From Thioalkalivibrio sp. (GTDB taxonomy: Bacteria > Pseudomonadota > Gammaproteobacteria > SpSt-1174): a stretch of 16,817 nucleotides of DNA. A model generated the notes under the pieces. That model made no database searches. It had not been told where the DNA came from and saw only the letters and a list, made by a program, of their open reading frames with translations. Positions 14,516-16,817 of the stretch are shown here, piece after piece. The position numbers were made by a program, and so were the translations under genes. Within the stretch, counting starts at the first letter, position 1. Every line of letters starts with the position of its first letter. The DNA is taken from contig DSBO01000093.1 in assembly GCA_011046015.1 (NCBI GenBank), positions 1 to 16,817 of the forward strand, given 5' to 3'.

Positions 14516-14707
14516 GCGCTCTCTTCGCTACGGAGATCATCGGGCAGTGCAGGTGTCGCGGGCGCGACGACGGTCGCGAACAGAGTGTGCCAGCCGATCA
14601 TGCAAAGCCACGGATGTCCTGCCAGGACGTCGAGGAAGAAAGGCGCTGTTCCGATTCTCTCCGTGCGCCCTGCGGCTCTGCGTGAGCGCCAGACGTCCTC
14701 GTCACGC
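14516..14707. other. Convergent intergenic region with a repeat-like tail
   Basis: No gene is supported here. A short palindrome (GTCGCG, GG, CGCGAC; 14555-14568) might form a small hairpin. Positions 14655-14686, read on the minus strand, give a degenerate octamer tract (CTCACGCAGAG CCGCAGGG CGCACGGAG), and GGCGTGA follows the minus-strand stop directly. It resembles the dispersed CGCAGAG-type tracts common between genes in many bacteria. Confidence 0.45.
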
Positions 14708-15358
14708 CTATCCGAAATGCCTCACCTGAACGGCCGGGTCTTTCGGTCTCCGGTGGCCCGTGTCTTCCCCCGGTTCCCGTTGGGTTGTCACCGGCCGGCG
14801 GTGGTCGACGAGAAAGGCTCGCAGTGTCAGCGCCACGGCCAGCAGCAGGGCGATCACGAGCAGGGCCCGTCCCACCTGTTCCTGGTCGGCGACGAGATAG
14901 CGCGTGCATACCCGCACCGGGGCCTCGAGGTACAGCCAGCCGAGCACGGCGAGCTTGGCGACGAGCTCGCTCCAGACGACGCCGCGCCCGATCATGCCCA
15001 GCGGTCGCCAGCTGAGTGCCAGCGGCAGGCCGGCGAGCAGGGGCAGGGTGGCGAACTTCAACAGTTCCGCCCAGCCGGATTCCAGGGCGAGGTCGAGGCT
15101 GCGCGGCAGCATCCAGTAGGCCAGTGTGAGCAGCGCCAGCAGCAGGCCGCTGAGGCCATGCCGGTTGTAGGCGGCGATGCGCTGGCGCCATTGCGCGGGC
15201 AGGAAACCGGCCAGCAGGATGCCAGCCAGTACCAGTAGCGGGATCTGCAGCAGCATGTGGCCCGCCATGCCGGCTTCCAGCAGCGTGCGCATCCACGGCG
15301 GGGCGAGGATCACGAGCAGCGTGAGGCCGGCCAGACCGGATCGTGTCCCGCGCGTCAC
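14708..15358 (-). CDS. Polytopic membrane protein of the heme-copper enzyme cluster (orf1/CtaG-like)
   Basis: A 216-residue membrane protein with about six hydrophobic segments (roughly 8-22, 33-53, 68-85, 98-115, 128-145 and 164-182) and a basic, hydrophilic tail. The HMLLQIPLLVLAG segment (34-46) faintly recalls Caa3/CtaG-type cytochrome oxidase assembly proteins, which have a His-Met-Leu motif in a similar place, but I cannot confirm homology. It starts with GTG (15356-15358), overlapping the SCO gene stop in the four bases GTGA, so it is translationally coupled. By position it corresponds to orf1 of norSY-senC-orf1 clusters; a role in assembly or copper delivery is inference. Confidence 0.82.
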   Translation of the reverse strand: MTRGTRSGLAGLTLLVILAPPWMRTLLEAGMAGHMLLQIPLLVLAGILLAGFLPAQWRQRIAAYNRHGLSGLLLALLTLAYWMLPRSLDLALESGWAELLKFATLPLLAGLPLALSWRPLGMIGRGVVWSELVAKLAVLGWLYLEAPVRVCTRYLVADQEQVGRALLVIALLLAVALTLRAFLVDHRRPVTTQREPGEDTGHRRPKDPAVQVRHFG

Positions 15359-15954
15359 GAGGCATCCTCCAGCCAGCGGCGTACCCCATCGACGTCATCG
15401 AGATCCCGGATCTCTGCCAGCCGTCCAGCGGGGTCGACGAGGTGCAGGGCGGCGTTGTGCTCGAAACCGCCGCGCCCGTCCGGAATCACCACCACGCCGA
15501 ATCGTTCGAGCAGGTCATGCAGGTCCTCCTCGCTGAGGGGGCGCGTCACCCGCCAGCCATCGCCGGCGCGAAACCACTCGGCGTAGGCCGCGAGGCGCGC
15601 CGGGGTGTCGTTGGCGGGGTCGAAGCTGATGCTCAGCAGCAGCACATCCCCGCCCAGGCGTTCGGCCGGCAGGGCACGCTGCAATTGCTGCAGGGCGTCG
15701 CCCAGGGCCAGGCACACCGTGGGACAGCGCGTGTAGATGAAGTTGATCACCAGTGCGCGCCCCTCGAGCTCGGCCAGGGAGAAGCGGTCGCCGTGCTGGT
15801 CCTGCAGGGTGACATCCGGTACCGGCCGTGCTGCGTCGGTGACGGCTACACGGCGGGCCCCCTCGCTGGTCAGTGCCCGCAGGCCGTCCGTGGCCTGGTA
15901 GAGCACGGTGCCACCCAGGCCGCCGATCAGCAGCAGGGTCAGCAGGGTGCGCAT
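15355..15954 (-). CDS. senC: SCO1/SenC family copper chaperone
   Basis: A thioredoxin-fold copper protein for assembly of copper sites in heme-copper oxidases and reductases, held in the membrane and facing the periplasm. The 199 residues start with a signal-anchor (MRTLLTLLLIGGLGGTVLY). The copper-binding CPTVC (Cys77 and Cys81) follows the usual NFIYTR strand, and the conserved His is His166 in FEHNAALHLVDPAG. SISFDPANDTPARLAAY is the common SCO motif. The frame is open upstream into subunit I, but the ATG at 15954 is chosen because it starts the signal-anchor and overlaps the subunit I stop by one base (TGATG). It lies between subunit I and the membrane protein gene. Confidence 0.95.
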   Translation of the reverse strand: MRTLLTLLLIGGLGGTVLYQATDGLRALTSEGARRVAVTDAARPVPDVTLQDQHGDRFSLAELEGRALVINFIYTRCPTVCLALGDALQQLQRALPAERLGGDVLLLSISFDPANDTPARLAAYAEWFRAGDGWRVTRPLSEEDLHDLLERFGVVVIPDGRGGFEHNAALHLVDPAGRLAEIRDLDDVDGVRRWLEDAS

Positions 15955-16817
15955 CAGCGGGCGGTGCGGGGCCGCAGGCCGGCGAAGAAGCGCAGCAGGA
16001 ACACGGCCATGGCCGCGACCACCAGGATGGCAAAGGCCGAGGCAATCTGGTCGTAGGCCACCCATTGCGGGGCATGATCGGCATAGCGGCGCGGTACGCT
16101 CTGGTTGCCGCTGTAGAGGAAGCTCATGACAAAGCCCAGGGCACCGATCATGTAGGCCCAGAAGGCGGCACGATCCAGTAGGCCATCATGATGATTGGCT
16201 GCGCGCAGGTGATACATGAAGCCTAGGACCATCGCGGCCACGCCCAGCAGCAGGTAGAAGTGGAAGTGACCGGGCACCCACAGGGTGTTGTGCATCACGG
16301 TGTTCACCGGGATGACGGCATCGATGATGGCGGGGATGACGCCGGCCGCCCAGCCGAACACGGAAAGGAACAGCAGGCTGGCGGCGGTGTTCCACTGGAT
16401 GCCGGAACGATGCACCAGCAGCAGGGCGCCATAGGCCGTGACGACCAGCACCGGCAGGCCGCTGGTATAGGAGATGATCTGCCCCATGGCCAGCATCCAG
16501 GTCGGCATGGCGAAGTCCATCAGCAGGTGATGCGGATAGACGATGATGACCATGATGGTGGAGGCCGTCCAGGCGGCGAGGAAGACGCGATTCACCTTCC
16601 AGGGGCGTTTCGTGTAGACGGGCAGGATCTCGTAGACGCCGATCACCGCCATGTAGATGGTGGCATTGATGAAGACGTGGCCGAAGAAATAGATCAGGTT
16701 CTTCGCCAGCAGGGGGTCGATGTCGAAGGCCGGCACATAGAGATTCACGAGCGTCATCACCAGGATGGCGGCACCGGCGGTAATGCCCAGGATGTTGACG
16801 ATGAGCACCATGGTGCT
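15954..16817 (-). CDS. Heme-copper oxidase/reductase subunit I, C-terminal part (partial; B-type or sNOR-like)
   Basis: The gene runs off the window edge: two more codons (Ser, Thr) precede the first Met and no stop is seen. About 287 residues are visible; helices I-V, roughly 180-200 residues including the low-spin heme His of helix II, are missing. Counting from that first Met, visible ligands are His45 (helix VI, YFFGHVFINA), His94-His95 (VYPHHLLMD, CuB) and His182/His184 (VPGHFHFYLLLG; high-spin and low-spin heme). The residue four after His45 is Asn49, where oxidases usually have the Tyr cross-linked to His; Tyr53 and Glu61 lie further along helix VI. Such sequences are often annotated as b(o/a)3-type cytochrome c oxidase. 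The gene order and missing Tyr also suggest sNOR-type nitric oxide reductase (NorY). The enzyme class is certain, the oxidase versus NO-reductase assignment is not. Confidence 0.93.
   Translation of the reverse strand, partial: STMVLIVNILGITAGAAILVMTLVNLYVPAFDIDPLLAKNLIYFFGHVFINATIYMAVIGVYEILPVYTKRPWKVNRVFLAAWTASTIMVIIVYPHHLLMDFAMPTWMLAMGQIISYTSGLPVLVVTAYGALLLVHRSGIQWNTAASLLFLSVFGWAAGVIPAIIDAVIPVNTVMHNTLWVPGHFHFYLLLGVAAMVLGFMYHLRAANHHDGLLDRAAFWAYMIGALGFVMSFLYSGNQSVPRRYADHAPQWVAYDQIASAFAILVVAAMAVFLLRFFAGLRPRTAR

Overview
The window (16,817 bases, GC-rich, coding density well over 90%) looks like ordinary chromosome from a GC-rich gammaproteobacterium. A purple-sulfur or chemolithotroph-like lineage (Chromatiales or Ectothiorhodospiraceae-type) is my best guess. 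This rests on the style of the proteins (ProRS, MtnBCD, DUF4124, the RND pump and the heme-copper enzyme cluster), not on a marker gene. I see no tRNA, rRNA, CRISPR array, transposase or phage gene.

Layout. Positions 92-2671 (minus strand) hold a short operon: a DUF4124 exported protein, a MIF-type tautomerase, then prolyl-tRNA synthetase (proS). Downstream of proS lies a tract of degenerate 7-base repeats. Divergent from it, positions 2839-7150 (plus) encode a two-gene RND efflux system, a periplasmic adaptor and an inner-membrane pump overlapping by 8 bases. A perfect 24-base palindrome follows. A glutamate dehydrogenase family gene (7213-8640) comes next. It is followed by a tight methionine-salvage cluster in the order mtnB-mtnD-mtnC (8736-10586), which turns methylthioribulose-1-phosphate into the 2-keto precursor of methionine. 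A TM2-domain membrane protein (10606-11169, minus) converges on mtnC.

Positions 11354-14515 (plus) hold a four-gene run with almost no spacing: a LysR-type regulator, a class I glutamine amidotransferase-like protein, a 125-residue helical protein and an AI-2E/PerM family transporter. The amidotransferase-like protein has lost both its nucleophile Cys (now Gly) and its catalytic His (now Arg), so it is probably a pseudoenzyme. A strong dyad of LysR-box type sits in the divergent region upstream. This run is the best candidate for a poorly described system.

Positions 14708-16817 (minus) hold the 3' part of a heme-copper oxidase/reductase operon: subunit I (truncated by the window edge), an SCO/SenC copper protein and a polytopic membrane protein, each overlapping the next. 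Subunit I keeps its His ligands but has Asn four residues after the helix-VI His, where oxidases carry the cross-linked Tyr. The gene order matches the norSY-senC-orf1 (sNOR) clusters described in ammonia oxidisers. This may therefore be a nitric oxide reductase rather than an oxygen reductase.
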